Below are positions 31,147 through 31,289 of a stretch of DNA of 31,289 nt, in pieces (position 1 is the first letter of the stretch; the number at the start of each line of letters is the position of its first letter). The notes under the pieces are model-generated. The model saw only the letters and a program-made list of their open reading frames with translations, was not told the DNA's origin and did not search any database. A program made the translations under genes and the position numbers. Source of the DNA: JBBDXA01 sp040902585. GTDB taxonomy: Bacteria; Planctomycetota; Phycisphaerae; Phycisphaerales; Phycisphaeraceae. The stretch is taken from contig JBBDXA010000118.1 in assembly GCA_040902585.1 (NCBI GenBank), positions 1 to 31,289 on the forward strand, written 5' to 3'.

Positions 31147-31289
31147 CTTGGGAAACCCTGAAGTCCGGCGGTCGCGCTTTCCTTCCAGCGCGGGGCTGAG
31201 GGAGATCGTCGCGGCGTTCGGTGCACTTGGGTTCGCGCTTGCTCGACCCTCCCCCGGCCCCTCCCTGGGAGGGAGGGGAGTTCCATCCT

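Larger units (their letters stand above)
30855..31289. other. Gene-free end of window with promoter and structured elements
   Basis: No ORF here has a ribosome site, family features or a plausible composition. The stretch contains the promoter at 30889, a GC hairpin at 30932, a fold-back region at 31031-31146, and a C/G palindrome, CCCTCCC-T-GGGAGGG, at 31259-31273. Confidence 0.5.

Noticed and set aside
31035..31286. Minus-strand open frame of 83 codons at the window end
   Set aside because: Covers the fold-back and C/G palindrome; low-complexity translation, no ribosome site.
1..31289. tRNA or rRNA genes
   Set aside because: No T-loop-like motif in a plausible cloverleaf and no rRNA-like stretch was recognised by eye.

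Overview
The window is about 31 kb of GC-rich bacterial chromosome, dense in genes and rich in short repeats. The gene set fits a flagellated member of the Planctomycetes, probably Phycisphaerae-like. The evidence is a DUF116 to polyprenyl-synthetase fusion, a single prepilin-like protein whose C-terminus resembles the planctomycete H-x9-DG type, a PEP-CTERM protein, a bactofilin, a very large PQQ-propeller protein and flagellar fliD-fliS. This placement is inferred from gene families, not from a marker gene: no rRNA or tRNA was seen.

Layout, left to right. (1) 44-4478, plus strand: a radical SAM enzyme, a small four-helix-bundle (S23/IVS family) gene inside a near-perfect 37-bp inverted repeat, a DUF116-polyprenyl synthetase fusion, and an overlapping prenyltransferase/squalene-oxidase-repeat protein. 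Apart from the S23 cassette these look like one isoprenoid-related operon. (2) 4527-7885: an AlgI-type MBOAT O-acyltransferase with two tandem paralogous SGNH-like membrane-anchored proteins, probably for acylation of a surface polysaccharide. Next comes a 1476-residue secreted PQQ-propeller/TPR protein (7923-12353), possibly with its own leaderless promoter. (3) 12354-14722: a cluster of palindromic repeats, a bactofilin (minus), a divergent type-4 uracil-DNA glycosylase, and a small AT-richer membrane-anchored orphan. (4) 15129-18774: a small unknown protein, a large fliD and fliS, with sigma-28-like promoter candidates. (5) 18905-24470, minus: ferritin-like protein, DUF5060 glycoside hydrolase, DoxX protein, proC and a tyrA-type prephenate dehydrogenase. 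Divergent accA follows at 24549. (6) 25538-30631: prepilin-like protein, PEP-CTERM protein with a clear promoter and terminator, and two paralogous unknown membrane proteins on the minus strand flanking a plus-strand membrane-anchored C39-like peptidase. (7) 30855-31289: no convincing gene, but a strong sigma-70-type promoter, a GC hairpin and a nested fold-back region that could be a non-coding RNA or a 5' leader.

The most unusual layer is the repeats. About a dozen degenerate tandem arrays have a fixed unit length (mostly 7 nt, some 8 or 9) but unrelated unit sequences. They fill gene boundaries, touching start or stop codons, and also lie in frame inside four proteins. Several occur as inverted pairs, one of which encloses the S23 gene. 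Two further dispersed families are a REPIN-like double hairpin of about 100 bp (three copies) and a 27-bp palindrome (three copies).
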